A DNA stretch of 64,000 nt from Rhodococcus qingshengii JCM 15477 (GTDB lineage Bacteria; Actinomycetota; Actinomycetes; Mycobacteriales; Mycobacteriaceae): positions 372,001 to 436,000 of the forward strand of contig NZ_CP096567.1 in NCBI RefSeq assembly GCF_023221595.1, in the 5' to 3' direction. Below, piece after piece: positions 1 to 9,398 of this stretch. The notes under the pieces were generated by a model that did not search any database, was not told where the DNA came from, and was given only the letters and a program-made list of their open reading frames with translations. How positions within the stretch are numbered: position 1 is the first letter of the stretch; every line of letters starts with the position of its first letter. A program made the translations under genes and the position numbers.

Positions 1-1
1 T

Positions 2-118
2 GTGGCGATCCCGGTCACCGATGCCGTCGCGATCACCACGGTGCTGGCCTGGCCGGCAGGTAGTCGTTCCGCGGACATCGGGGCCCTGGCGCGATTGGCG
101 GCCGAGGTCGATAGGTAA
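2..118 (+). CDS. C-terminal end of a LysR-type regulator (partial)
   Basis: The window opens inside a reading frame that runs 38 codons to a TAA at 116-118. The residues (beginning VAIPVTDAV and ending ARLAAEVDR) resemble the end of the effector-binding domain of a LysR-type transcriptional regulator, a family that controls neighbouring catabolic genes. It converges on the oxidoreductase cluster that reads leftwards from 4.6 kb. Only the tail is visible, so the assignment rests on general resemblance and is tentative. Confidence 0.4.
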   Translation: MAIPVTDAVAITTVLAWPAGSRSADIGALARLAAEVDR

Positions 119-334
119 GAGGAACAGCCGGAACCAGCGTCGAGGTGCTGCGATAGCAGCTCTGTGCGCTGTCGGCATCCGACGAGAACAAGAATCAATC
201 ACGACCGCCAAATACACCCCCAAGCCGAAACGTATCGAAGTGAGCTAGCAACAACACATGTGGTACAGCCGCGTGGACTTGCGTTGCACTAGTGTGCTGG
301 TTCTGGAATCTTCGATATATATTGGCGAGGAGAC

Positions 335-433
335 GAGCATCTCTTCGGCGGTCTTGCGCCAGACGAAGGGTTTCGGGTCCTGGTTCCAGTTGTCGATCCA
401 GACATCTTTCTCCAGTGCCGCAACGCTTTTGCG
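335..433 (-). pseudogene. IS630-family transposase, C-terminal scrap
   Basis: A short stretch on the minus strand encodes IDNWNQDPKPFVWRKTAEEM, the typical C-terminal signature of IS630-family DDE transposases. The IS630 copy ending at 11933 has the equivalent INGWNPRAQPFIWTKTAEQI. No upstream catalytic D-D-E segment is present, so only the tail remains. It lies beside the broken ACT-domain gene and may mark the event that truncated that gene. The rest of 119-645 shows nothing else I recognise. Confidence 0.55.
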
Positions 434-645
434 GTCTTCGGCGCCGGTGAGGAACTCGCGCCAAAACTCGAACGACGCACTGTCGCCGACTGCGGTGACG
501 AGGACTTCGCGGGTCCGTCGATCGAGACGCCGTGGACGCATGGCTGAAATGATGAGCGCGTGTAGGGCTTTGTCGATCCGCTGTCGCCGCAACCGTTTCC
601 CATCGGCATGGGCAGGGGTCGGCAGGGCCGACTTGACCGGGCCCG

Positions 646-1164
646 TCAGCCGCCGACGCCGCCCGATGAACAACGGCACCTCTCGACCAGCTCCGGCCGG
701 TCAGACACCGAACGGCACCCGGACGGGCCAGCACAGCAAAGAGAGCCGCTCCGCAGCGGGGCGTTCGCGTCAGGAGCTACCTCATTCCGCGGCGCACTGC
801 CGCGTCGGCAATGCCGGGCAGAATCTAGGCCTATCGTACGGATTTTGACCACACCGACCAAGTTGTTCATTCGTTTAACCAGAAACTCTGCTTCTAGACG
901 CGGCGGTCGGTTACAGATGATCAACACACCTTGCTTAGGCTTGCCCGCCAACGACTTCCACGTAGACAAGTCCCGAAGTTCGACACCAAGGCGCCAAAAT
1001 ATGGTCGTAAGCCGGGGAATGACGCTGGCAGTATCCTCACAGTCAATTGAGTACATTTCAAGCCTATCGGTTGTCCCCATCGACCGAAGGTGCGCCAAGC
1101 CGCAGCTAGTTAGACTGACATGCGCGTCCCAAGAGACATCAGCTGGGATTGCTTTTCTAGACAT
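646..1164 (-). CDS. ACT-domain (IlvN-like) protein with a replaced 3' end
   Basis: The first 112 codons (1164 to about 829) look like a small ACT-domain subunit. EMYSIDCEDTASVIPRLTTI is followed by a basic strand and EFLVKRMNNLVGVVKIRTIG, which parallels the regulatory subunit of acetohydroxyacid synthase (the 'VKQLNKLVDVVKV' pattern). After that the frame runs on through low-complexity, Arg/Ser-rich residues unlike the family, so the natural stop is probably lost and the tail is rearranged DNA. The ATG overlaps the end of the upstream oxidoreductase gene by 8 nt, which suggests translational coupling and a role as a regulatory partner of that enzyme. Truncation next to an IS630 scrap is consistent with IS-mediated damage. 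The family call is moderately sure; function is inferred. Confidence 0.5.
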   Translation of the reverse strand: MSRKAIPADVSWDAHVSLTSCGLAHLRSMGTTDRLEMYSIDCEDTASVIPRLTTIFWRLGVELRDLSTWKSLAGKPKQGVLIICNRPPRLEAEFLVKRMNNLVGVVKIRTIGLDSARHCRRGSAPRNEVAPDANAPLRSGSLCCAGPSGCRSVSDRPELVERCRCSSGGVGG

Positions 1165-4100
1165 CTGAGTGCGATCTTCCGAGTTCGCGCAGGCGAGTCT
1201 TGTACAGCTCGATGTTGCCGAGCTTGATGTCTTCGTAACCGCGAACCACGTCCGGCAGTGCCGCGATCTCGACGGCGCGATCGTATCCGTCGGTTGCGAG
1301 CGTACGAGAGAGGTCAGCGATCATGGCCTCGTACTCGGCGAGCAGTTCACGCTCGACCTTGCGGACGTGCATGTAGCCGAAGGGGTCGAGCTTGGTACCG
1401 CGAAGCTTCTTACCCTTGGCCAAAACCTTCAGTGCAACATGCGACTTGGGCCCGAGACCGATCTTCTTCTTGCGGCCCATCACTCGGAGGATCGGGGGGT
1501 GGAGCTTGTAGGTCAGGTTCTCCCCGGCCGGCACCTGCGACTTGACGTCTTCGATGAAGGCAGGATCGACCAGCATGCGAGCAACTTCGTACTCGTCCTT
1601 GTACGCGGTGAACTTGAACAGGCCGCGGGCAACAGCCTCGCTGAAGTCGGTCCGCTCGGTTGCGGCACGTTCGGCGGTCCAGACTGCCTGAACCTGATCG
1701 ATGTAACGCTGGGCGATCTTGACGGACTGGAACTCGATGAGCTGCGCCGCACGCAGTTCCACCAGTCGCAGGGTTTCACCGGTGAAGGTGGTTCCGGCGA
1801 ACATGTGAGCCGGTGCGACCACGGGTTCGCGGACGGACTTGGCCGGCGTGGTGACGGCCGAGAACGCTGCGGTGTCGGCAATTGCTGCACGACCCCAACG
1901 GAATGCCGCGATGTTCGCGTCCACGGCAACGCCGTTGATGCCGATCGCTTCTTCGATGGCCTCGGCCGGCAGACGGAGTCCGCCGCTCTGGTAGGCCGCA
2001 CCGATCAGCAGGAAGTTGGCGGCTGCGGTGTTACCGAACAACTCCTGTGCCGCGGCGAGTGCGTCGAACGAACGCAGGGTGCGCGACACCTTGTCGAGAC
2101 GGGCGAGGAGTGACGTCTCCTCGGGGTAGCGAACAGCCTTGTCGTAGACCATGTCTCCGGTCGGCGTCTGCGACGTCGAGGCGATGGAGACCGTCTTCTC
2201 GGCGTTGCCGTAGTCGAGGTTCTTGTTGTCCGTCGCGGTCAGCAGGTCGAAGGCGACGATGCAATCGGCACTGCCCGGGGTGAGGCGGTTGGACGGCTCG
2301 AGCGCGCTGGAGCTGAAACGCAGGTGCGAGACAACCGGTCCGGCCTTCTGGCTCAGTCCGATCTGGTCAAGGCTCTCCACCTCGAGGCCGGCGCGCAGTG
2401 CAGCCGTTGCGAGCACCTGGTTGACGGTCACGATGCCGGTGCCGCCGATGCCCGCGAGGAAAACGTTCTGCGTGCTGGTGAGCGGTCCGAAATCGGGGTC
2501 TGCGACGACGGGCGGGACGGGACGTGCGGCCTTGGGAGCCTTCTTGCCCGGTACCAATTCGACGGTCACGAACGACGGGCAATCGCCGTCCATGCAGGTG
2601 TAATCGGTGTTGCAGGACGTCTGGTCGATCTTCGTCTTGCGGCCGTACTCGGTGTCCACGGGCTGGACCGAGAGGCAGTTCGACTTCACACCGCAGTCAC
2701 CGCAGCCTTCGCACACTGCCTCGTTGATGACGACGCGAGTGTTGCGAGTGGGCAGCGTGCCACGCTTGCGCTGGCGACGAGCGTCGGCCGCACAGTGCTG
2801 GTCGTAGATCAACACTGTGACGCCCTTGATCTCGCGAAGCTCCTTCTGGGCCTCGTCGAGGCGATCGCGGTGCCAGAGCTTGGTGCCCTTGGCCAGAGCG
2901 CGCTTGTTGTGACGCGAAGGCTCGTCGGCGCAGATGATGATCTGCTTGACGCCCTCGGTGGTCAGCTTGTGGCTGAGCTGAGCAACGGAGAGGGCACCTT
3001 CCGCGTCCTGTGCACCGGTCATCGCCACTACTTCGTTGTAGAGCAACTTGTAGGTGATGTTCACGCCTGCGGCGATGCATGCCTGGACAGCCAACTGACC
3101 GGAGTGGAAGAAGGTGCCGTCGCCGATGTTCTGGAACAGGTGAGGCACGTCGGTGAACGGTGCCTGCCCGATCCACTGGCTGCCCTCGCCGCCCATTTGC
3201 GTCAGGCCGGTGACAGCGCTGTCCTCACGGCCGGACATGGTGACGAGTGTGTGGCAACCGATTCCGCCGCCGCCGATGGAACCCTCGGGAATAGCGGTGG
3301 AACGGTTGTGGGGGCACCCGCTGCAGAAGTACGCGGTTCGCTTGGCGGAGAGCACGTTGAGCGACAGCGGGGCCGGGAGGGTGCGCTTGAGTTCGACGTG
3401 CGGCTTCAGTACGCGGCGCAACGGGGCGAGCAGCCGGCCTGCGGTCAGTTCACCACTGGCAGGCATGAGCAGACGGCCCTGGCCGTCACGCTTGCCGATG
3501 ATGCGAGGGGCATCGTCGGTGCCGTACAGGACTTCCCGGATCTGAGCTTCGATGAACGCGGTCTTGTCCTCGACCACGACGATCTGCTCGAGACCTTCGG
3601 CGAACTCCTTGATCTTCTCGCCCACGACGGGGTAGCACATTCCGATGCGAAGGAGACGGATCCCGGCGCGGTGCAGCGCGGCATCATCGACACCGAGGTC
3701 TGCCAGAGCTTGTCGGACGGAGTCGAAAGTTGTACCGGTGGCGGCGATACCGATCTTCGCACCGGAGGGGTTAACCTCGATCACATCAAGCTTGTTCACG
3801 GCGCCGTAGGCCTGCACCAGATCCCAACGTGGACCTACGAGATCGGCTTCAGCTGGAATGATCTTATCGGGAGACACATCCATCGGTCGTTGTTTGTAGA
3901 CGAAGGGCTTGCCCTCGAACTGCACCTCGGGCACCACGATGTCGAAATCGGCGATGCTGCCGTCGATCGTCCAGGCGCCGTCCGCCACGTCGGCAACGAT
4001 CTTCAGGGCCACAACACAACCGGACGCGCGTGAAAGTGCCACGGCGTGCATACCCATCGTGATGATCTCTTCGGCATTGCGCGGGAACAGAACCGGCACA

Positions 4101-4642
4101 CCCATCGCGGCAAGCGAGCGCTCACTGACGGCCGGAACCGTGGAGGACTTCGACGCCGGGTCGTCGCCCACCAGCAGGACTACGCCGCCCTTGGGGTTCA
4201 CGCCGTACATGTTGGCGTGGCGAATGGTGTCGGTAGCGCGGTCGACACCGGGCCCCTTGCCGTACCAGTAGCCAGTGACTCCATCGAACTTCGCGGTTCC
4301 CGCAGGTAAATCTGCCTGGCTACCCCACACCGCGGTGGCCGCAAGTTCCTCGTTGAAGCCAGGGATGAAGGTGATGTCGTGCTCGGCGAGAACCTTGGGC
4401 ATCCCGTGGAGCATCTTGTCGACGCCGCCGAGGGGGCTGCCCTGGTAACCGGAGACAAAGGTGGCGATCCGCTTGCCTGCGCGGACGTCGCGGACATGCT
4501 GTTCGACGAAGCCGCGAGCGATTGCCTGAACGCCGGTCAGCAACACCGGTCCCGATCCCGAACGGTACCGATCATCGAGATCGTAAGGCTTCGAGTCTGA
4601 TTCTGTCGATATCAGTGCAGTCATCGTGACCACGCGTCCCAT
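1157..4642 (-). CDS. Indolepyruvate/2-oxoacid ferredoxin oxidoreductase, fused subunits
   Basis: This is a large fused 2-oxoacid:ferredoxin oxidoreductase of the indolepyruvate type (about 1160 aa). Such enzymes oxidatively decarboxylate aryl- or branched 2-oxoacids to acyl-CoA in the cytoplasm. The N-terminal half carries the pyrimidine-binding and TPP-binding domains (FVSGYQGSPLGGVDKM near the start; VAALKIVADVADGAW-like core; GGEGSQWIGQAPF; CSGCPHNRSTAIPEGSIGGG). A Cys-rich segment CEGCGDCGVKSNCLSVQPVD then CNTDYTCMDGDCPSF sits mid-protein. The C-terminal third has the gamma-type domain (NVFLAGIGGTGIVTVNQVLA). The reading frame is open to 4696, but starts at 4642 or 4624 fit better because the first 18 residues are unlike the family; no start has a strong ribosome site. 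The acyl-CoA synthetase and enoyl-CoA hydratase genes upstream have the same orientation. Substrate not determinable. Confidence 0.85.
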   Translation of the reverse strand: MGRVVTMTALISTESDSKPYDLDDRYRSGSGPVLLTGVQAIARGFVEQHVRDVRAGKRIATFVSGYQGSPLGGVDKMLHGMPKVLAEHDITFIPGFNEELAATAVWGSQADLPAGTAKFDGVTGYWYGKGPGVDRATDTIRHANMYGVNPKGGVVLLVGDDPASKSSTVPAVSERSLAAMGVPVLFPRNAEEIITMGMHAVALSRASGCVVALKIVADVADGAWTIDGSIADFDIVVPEVQFEGKPFVYKQRPMDVSPDKIIPAEADLVGPRWDLVQAYGAVNKLDVIEVNPSGAKIGIAATGTTFDSVRQALADLGVDDAALHRAGIRLLRIGMCYPVVGEKIKEFAEGLEQIVVVEDKTAFIEAQIREVLYGTDDAPRIIGKRDGQGRLLMPASGELTAGRLLAPLRRVLKPHVELKRTLPAPLSLNVLSAKRTAYFCSGCPHNRSTAIPEGSIGGGGIGCHTLVTMSGREDSAVTGLTQMGGEGSQWIGQAPFTDVPHLFQNIGDGTFFHSGQLAVQACIAAGVNITYKLLYNEVVAMTGAQDAEGALSVAQLSHKLTTEGVKQIIICADEPSRHNKRALAKGTKLWHRDRLDEAQKELREIKGVTVLIYDQHCAADARRQRKRGTLPTRNTRVVINEAVCEGCGDCGVKSNCLSVQPVDTEYGRKTKIDQTSCNTDYTCMDGDCPSFVTVELVPGKKAPKAARPVPPVVADPDFGPLTSTQNVFLAGIGGTGIVTVNQVLATAALRAGLEVESLDQIGLSQKAGPVVSHLRFSSSALEPSNRLTPGSADCIVAFDLLTATDNKNLDYGNAEKTVSIASTSQTPTGDMVYDKAVRYPEETSLLARLDKVSRTLRSFDALAAAQELFGNTAAANFLLIGAAYQSGGLRLPAEAIEEAIGINGVAVDANIAAFRWGRAAIADTAAFSAVTTPAKSVREPVVAPAHMFAGTTFTGETLRLVELRAAQLIEFQSVKIAQRYIDQVQAVWTAERAATERTDFSEAVARGLFKFTAYKDEYEVARMLVDPAFIEDVKSQVPAGENLTYKLHPPILRVMGRKKKIGLGPKSHVALKVLAKGKKLRGTKLDPFGYMHVRKVERELLAEYEAMIADLSRTLATDGYDRAVEIAALPDVVRGYEDIKLGNIELYKTRLRELGRSHSDV

Positions 4643-4844
4643 CTCGTTGCGCCTGCGAATGCGATTAGTTGATATGGATTGAGAGTTGAATTTCATTCAA
4701 TAAAAGTAGAATATGATGATCATTTCGATCATATGATGGGGCTGCTCGTCCCGGTCGAATGGCGGAATTTTCTGTGACATTTCGCCAAGTGTCAAAGTTG
4801 AAGTTCCGGTACACCCCGATGTGGATAGTTTGATCCTGTTTCTT

Positions 4845-6404
4845 CTAGGCTTTTGCGGGAAGTGTAAATTCTTTTGTTTCTTTGTTGAATGGGTTCTCCT
4901 GCAACCTGAACTTCTCGACCTTTCCGGTTGGAGTCTTCGGCAAATCGGTAACGAACTCGATATAGCGAGGAACCTGAAACCTAGCCATCGTGGCATAGCA
5001 GAATTCCCAGACTTCTTTCTCTGTCAAAGCCGCCTCAGATTTTACGACGACAGATACCTTGACTTCTTCTTCGGTGAGGTCTGACTTTACTCCAAATGCG
5101 GCACAGTCCAGAACAGAAGGATGTTCTCGAATTCCTTCTTCCACCTCAAATGAAGAGATGTTTTCGCCTCGACGTCGAATACTTTCCTTCTTGCGGCCAA
5201 TAAAGAACACATTTCCGTCGACATCCATGCGCACCAAATCTCCACTGTGGAACCACATGTTCCGGAGGGCCGAGGTGCTTGCATCAGGATTTTCATAATA
5301 TCCGGAGAAGGTAGTCCACGGCACTTTGGGACGAATTAGCAGTTCCCCAGGCTCACCCGGTGCAACTTCTTGATCAAATTCATCCGCGACGATAATTTCG
5401 AATTCCTCTACGGCGCGTCCGCATGAACCTGGAATGCGGGGTTGCGAAAAATGCTGAGTTATCGGAATATTCGCCTCGACGGATCCATAGAGTTCGACAA
5501 CTGTCAACCCGAATCGTTTTTCGAACATATCGACAGATTCCGGAACCGGTACACCCCACGCCAGTCGCACCGGATTGTCTGCGTCGTTTGGCTTCGGTTC
5601 GGCCTTCGCCAAGATAGATAACGTCGCTCCCATGAAGTCGAAAACAGTGGCGCCTGCTTCGCGGATTTCGTCCCAGAATCGCGAAGCGCTAAATCGTTTA
5701 CTAATCGCAGCAGTCCCACCCACAAGGAGAGCGGGAACAGTTGTCAAAGCTGTGGCATCGGCGTGAAACAGTGGGAAAGGACAGTACAGGACGTCCGCTT
5801 CCGTTAAGCCGAAGTCTCGAATCGCGATCCGCGCCTGAGAGGTGAAGTAGCGATGCGAGAGCATACATGCCTTCGACCGCCCGGTCGTTCCCGAGGTATA
5901 GAGAAGGGCCGAGATGTCTGAGAACTTGACATCGACAGTGGGGGCTTTTCGATCAAGATAGAGATCGGAGAGCCAAAGGCCATTACCTTTCGCATCCTCG
6001 TTGCTGGCCACAACAACGGTGGCGTCGATACCTGCTTTGAACAATGCAGTAGTCAGGATTTCATAGAGATCCTCGTCAACCACGTAGACTTGTGCGTCAG
6101 CTAGGTTCACTGCGTGCTCGAGACTCAATCCCCTGAACTCGGTGTTGATGGGCACCCAGATTGCTCCGAGCCTGTTGGCAGAAAACCATGTGTGCTCGCA
6201 TGCCAATGAATTCCGCATGAACACGCTCACGCGATCGCCAGCGTTGATCCCGCAGATATCACTCAAACCTGCGGCCAGCCTGCCGACCTGGTCCTCAAAC
6301 TGCGAGAATGTGATGTCCTGTCCATCAATTTTGAGGAATACTCTGTTGGGCCAATGTTCGATTGCGTCGTTCAGTGCCGAATTCAAGGTCGTTTCGTCAT
6401 GCAT
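4845..6404 (-). CDS. AMP-forming acyl-CoA synthetase
   Basis: A 519-aa member of the ANL superfamily, which adenylates a carboxylic acid and transfers it to CoA. Visible motifs are the P-loop-like LLYTSGTTGRSKACMLSH, the A5-type region ELYGSVEANIP, the A7 motif SGDLVRMDVDGNVFFIGRKK, the hinge region RRRGENISSFEVEE and the C-terminal lysine motif PKTPTGKVEKF. Length is normal for the family. A ribosome site AGGTGA precedes the ATG. The set is closest in feel to crotonobetaine/carnitine- or aryl-CoA ligase-like enzymes, but the substrate cannot be read. It is the first of two related genes here: a decayed paralog of its C-terminus lies at 9.4-9.8 kb. Confidence 0.9.
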   Translation of the reverse strand: MHDETTLNSALNDAIEHWPNRVFLKIDGQDITFSQFEDQVGRLAAGLSDICGINAGDRVSVFMRNSLACEHTWFSANRLGAIWVPINTEFRGLSLEHAVNLADAQVYVVDEDLYEILTTALFKAGIDATVVVASNEDAKGNGLWLSDLYLDRKAPTVDVKFSDISALLYTSGTTGRSKACMLSHRYFTSQARIAIRDFGLTEADVLYCPFPLFHADATALTTVPALLVGGTAAISKRFSASRFWDEIREAGATVFDFMGATLSILAKAEPKPNDADNPVRLAWGVPVPESVDMFEKRFGLTVVELYGSVEANIPITQHFSQPRIPGSCGRAVEEFEIIVADEFDQEVAPGEPGELLIRPKVPWTTFSGYYENPDASTSALRNMWFHSGDLVRMDVDGNVFFIGRKKESIRRRGENISSFEVEEGIREHPSVLDCAAFGVKSDLTEEEVKVSVVVKSEAALTEKEVWEFCYATMARFQVPRYIEFVTDLPKTPTGKVEKFRLQENPFNKETKEFTLPAKA

Positions 6405-6448
6405 TTTTTCACCTCAGTTGGCTTGGTACCGAATAAATGTGCGGAATG

Positions 6449-7219
6449 CTATGGGGTGTGTGTCGTGCGTGTCCGATTCTGGAACGCAGAGAAGCTTTCT
6501 TTGGTCTCAATAGATGCAAAACAGTATGAGGCAAGTTCTACTTCTAGTTGGAGATAGGATTCTTGTTGCGGAACGAGTGCGAGTTCGATGGCCCGCTTTA
6601 CTCCAGTCTGCGACCGTCGCGGATGTCCTGCGAGTTCCGTGGCGATCTCCAAGGCCCGTGCCTTCGGATCTGCATTCAGTTCGGTATAGAGCCCGAGTGA
6701 CAAGCCCTCTTCTGGCTCAACCCACCGACCTGTCAACAGCAGTTCTTTGGCGCGAAGCAGTCCCACCATCAACGGCAGTCGTGCTGTGATTCCGCCAGTC
6801 GGAGCGTGTCCGATTACTGCCTCAGGGAATTTGAGCCGGGCTTGCGGGCCTCCGACGACAAAGTCGGCGGTGAGCGCGATTTCGGCGCCTCCACCAACAG
6901 CGTATCCGTGGACGGCGCTAACGACAGGGCACGGCGCTCCGGCCATCAATCTCGTCAAATCCTGCAGCTGATGGAACGCAACGCGCAACTCCTCAGCTGT
7001 TCCGGTTTGCGGGGCGAGAGTCTCATTCAAATCTTCGCCTGCACAAAATCCGCGACCCGCGCCTTGCACCACAATTGCACCGGCTGACTGCGAAGCACGT
7101 AACGCGTCGACCAGGTTTGTCAACAGGTCGGTATTCAACGCATTCAATGACTGAGGCCGATTGAGGGTAATTACTGCGACGTCTCCGACGTATTCCGTCA
7201 AAACTGTGCGTTCACTCAT
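6449..7219 (-). CDS. Enoyl-CoA hydratase/isomerase family protein
   Basis: A 256-aa crotonase-fold enzyme. It shows the N-terminal RPQSLNALN, the first oxyanion-hole segment GAGRGFCAGEDL, the second HGYAVGGGAEIAL, and the active-site region FPEAVIGHAPTGGIT. Family members hydrate, isomerise or hydrolyse enoyl-CoA thioesters. An AGGAG ribosome site lies 8 nt before the ATG. It is 44 bp upstream of the acyl-CoA synthetase and in the same direction, so the two are likely co-transcribed, with the oxidoreductase following. The family glutamate that would distinguish hydratase from other activities was not resolved, so the exact reaction is open. Confidence 0.88.
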   Translation of the reverse strand: MSERTVLTEYVGDVAVITLNRPQSLNALNTDLLTNLVDALRASQSAGAIVVQGAGRGFCAGEDLNETLAPQTGTAEELRVAFHQLQDLTRLMAGAPCPVVSAVHGYAVGGGAEIALTADFVVGGPQARLKFPEAVIGHAPTGGITARLPLMVGLLRAKELLLTGRWVEPEEGLSLGLYTELNADPKARALEIATELAGHPRRSQTGVKRAIELALVPQQESYLQLEVELASYCFASIETKESFSAFQNRTRTTHTP

Positions 7220-7379
7220 TGCATTTCTCCTCTATGTGTGGGGTGATACCTCAGCTGGGGTACCACGCCTTCACTACCAAGCGCTGTAAAGAGCAGTGTT
7301 TGATGGCAGCCCCGGGCTGAAGGAAATTGGCCAATCGTCCCTTTTGCCTCCGCCAACATCACTCACATCGACCCGCCCT

Positions 7380-7394
7380 AGTGGACTGACCAGT
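7380..7394. promoter_or_regulatory. Putative FadR/GntR-type operator (site 1)
   Basis: AGTGG-ACTGA-CCAGT is an imperfect dyad with the TGG-N5-CCA core seen at three other places in this window. FCD-type GntR regulators bind palindromes of this general form (TNGT-N3-ACNA). It lies 160 bp upstream of the enoyl-CoA hydratase start. Assignment is by comparison within the window. Confidence 0.4.
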
Positions 7395-7805
7395 AGAACA
7401 CCAGCTGTGTCGAGTGTTGTCAAGCCCACGCGCGCACAACAAGTCGTCGCAACCCATCGGAATCGGGGTGCCAAGTCCGCAAGGCCCGCCGGCTGGGTGG
7501 AGGTTCGAGAAGCGAAACATGGGTTCTGGTTTGCCGACCCATTGCACTCCAGCGCTTCTCGCCGCAGCCGTCATTCCCAAGTTTCAGTAAAGTCCTTGAT
7601 GGTGGCGGCATTTCGATCTCTCAAGCACGCAGATCGAGTCGCTAACCGTTGCGAACCGCAGGCCTATGCAAGGCCTCCGAGTCCCCCCGCAATGGCAAGC
7701 GGTCGGACGTCGATGTTGTGACAATCCGCTCGGTCCCACGCCTTTCTGGGAAAAATTCTTCGGCCGGTGGTTGACAGAGTGATGGTGATGTAGTTCACTT
7801 ACCGC

Positions 7806-7820
7806 ACTGGCTAGACCACT
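7806..7820. promoter_or_regulatory. Putative FadR/GntR-type operator (site 2)
   Basis: ACTGG-CTAGA-CCACT. The 13 bases TGGCTAGACCACT are identical to those at 14800-14812 upstream of the second MFS gene. The site is about 200 bp before the MHS permease start. The shared sequence suggests control by the GntR gene at 13.5-14.3 kb. Confidence 0.5.
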
Positions 7821-8023
7821 GAATTTTGGCCCATTCTTTCGGCACGGAGATCGACTTCCCTTGTAGGGTTACAAGGATTTTACGGAGCGATCGGTAAGCG
7901 AGTCACAATGCTGTCGCCCAATAGAAAATTACGGGACTGCTGAAGGGTGTGACGAATAGGCCGATCTCGATGTGACGAAAGGAACTGCAATCCATTGTAT
8001 TTTCAGAGACGACAAGGAAAGCT

Positions 8024-9322
8024 ATGAAACAGAATCAGGCACAGATGGCGCCGGTTGCTAACCGATCCACGATGAACAGGGTAGCTTTCGCGAGTTTTGT
8101 CGGTTCGGCGATCGAGTACTACGATTTTTACATCTACGGCGTAGCAGCCGCACTTGTATTCCCGCATGTTTTCTTTCCAAATCTCTCACCTACTGTTGCA
8201 ACGATCTCTTCATTCGCTACATTTGCGGTCGCATTCATCATTCGTCCCGTCGGTTCGGCTTTCTTTGGCCATTATGGAGATCGAATTGGAAGGAAAAAGA
8301 CTCTGATCGCAACTCTATTGATCATGGGATTGTCGACGGTTGCGATCGGTCTAATCCCTAGCGCTTCCTCGATCGGTGCAGCAGCACCGGTAATTCTCAT
8401 ATTCCTTCGTGCGCTCCAAGGATTTGCAGTGGGGGGCGAATGGTCGGGAGCGGCGCTACTTACAGCAGAGTATGCACCGGAACGAAAACGTGGCCTCTAT
8501 GGCATGTTCCCGCAGATAGGCGTCGGTACCGGACTTGTGCTGAGCAGCCTCGTTTTTCTCCTCGTCAGTCAAACTGTGGGAGAGGGGAACGATGCCTTTC
8601 TAACCTGGGCATGGCGACTTCCTTTCCTCTTCAGTATCGTCCTTGTTGCAATTGCGCTGTACATGCGCTTGAACATTGAAGAAACTCCGGTATTTCGCGA
8701 AAGTGCGGGTAACATCACAAAAAGTCCATTGAAGGAACTTCTCCGCACACAACTGAAGCAGACGATGCTCGCAGCAGGAGCCATGATGAGCGTTTTCACT
8801 TTCACCTTCATGGGCGGGACGTACCTGACCGGGTACGGGCGCACTGAACTTGGACACTCCTTTTCTTTGGTGCTCGTTTCGAATGTTGCGGGCGGGCTTG
8901 CCATGGTTGTCTTCTGCGCGCTATCGGCTGTTCTCTGCGATGTCTATGGCCGTCGGCGAGTCATTCTATGCGGATTTATGCTGGGGGTTCCATGGTCGTT
9001 CGCCGTGCTGCCAATTCTCGACACAGGATCGCCATTCCTATTTATCATTGGAATTGTCGGAACCTTTACCGTTCTCGGAATCTCGTATGGACCGATGGCC
9101 TCGTTCATACCTGAACTCTTCGCTACGAAGTACCGTTATACTGGAGCCGGACTTGCATACAATCTTGCGGGCGTAGTTGGTGGCGCCGTTCCCCCGGTTA
9201 TCGCCGGCGTCCTGCTGGCAGCCTTCGGCAGTTACGCCATTGCAATTCTGTTGGTCACGTTCGTTCTGATCAGTTTCCTCTGCACGTATGCACTACCCGA
9301 GACCAATGCCAAGCGTCTCTAG
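8024..9322 (+). CDS. MFS permease, metabolite:H+ symporter (MHS) type
   Basis: A 432-aa inner-membrane transporter with about 12 hydrophobic segments. The MHS-family hallmarks are present: FASFVGSAIEYYDFYIYGVA at the first helix, FIIRPVGSAFFGHYGDRIGR with the loop 2-3 motif, and GFAVGGEWSGAALLTAEYAP. Relatives import organic acids such as shikimate, 2-oxoglutarate or small carboxylates with protons. The start has a clear AAGGAA ribosome site 6 nt upstream. Placed next to acyl-CoA-forming enzymes, it is probably the uptake system for their acid substrate. Substrate is inference only. Base composition is somewhat lower in GC than the neighbouring regions. Confidence 0.9.
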   Translation: MKQNQAQMAPVANRSTMNRVAFASFVGSAIEYYDFYIYGVAAALVFPHVFFPNLSPTVATISSFATFAVAFIIRPVGSAFFGHYGDRIGRKKTLIATLLIMGLSTVAIGLIPSASSIGAAAPVILIFLRALQGFAVGGEWSGAALLTAEYAPERKRGLYGMFPQIGVGTGLVLSSLVFLLVSQTVGEGNDAFLTWAWRLPFLFSIVLVAIALYMRLNIEETPVFRESAGNITKSPLKELLRTQLKQTMLAAGAMMSVFTFTFMGGTYLTGYGRTELGHSFSLVLVSNVAGGLAMVVFCALSAVLCDVYGRRRVILCGFMLGVPWSFAVLPILDTGSPFLFIIGIVGTFTVLGISYGPMASFIPELFATKYRYTGAGLAYNLAGVVGGAVPPVIAGVLLAAFGSYAIAILLVTFVLISFLCTYALPETNAKRL

Positions 9323-9398
9323 ACGGTATGCAGATCGAGCTGTTGTGGGGATTCGCTTGCACGTTGCTGAGTAGATGAAACCTAGATTGGTAGTGCCA

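Larger units (their letters stand above)
7220..8023. other. Divergent intergenic region with two GntR-type dyads
   Basis: About 800 bp separate the leftward enoyl-CoA hydratase gene from the rightward MHS permease gene. No open frame here resembles a known protein. The region contains two dyads of the form (A/C)(G/C)TGG-N5-CCA(C/G)T at 7380-7394 and 7806-7820, matching sites before the thioesterase/MFS pair and the GntR gene near 14.3-14.8 kb. It probably holds both divergent promoters. Confidence 0.5.

Noticed and set aside
1169..4033. Long plus-strand frames opposite the oxidoreductase gene (314 and 569 aa)
   Set aside because: They mirror the high-GC codon pattern of the real gene on the other strand and encode low-complexity Val/Asp/Gly-rich residues with no motif.
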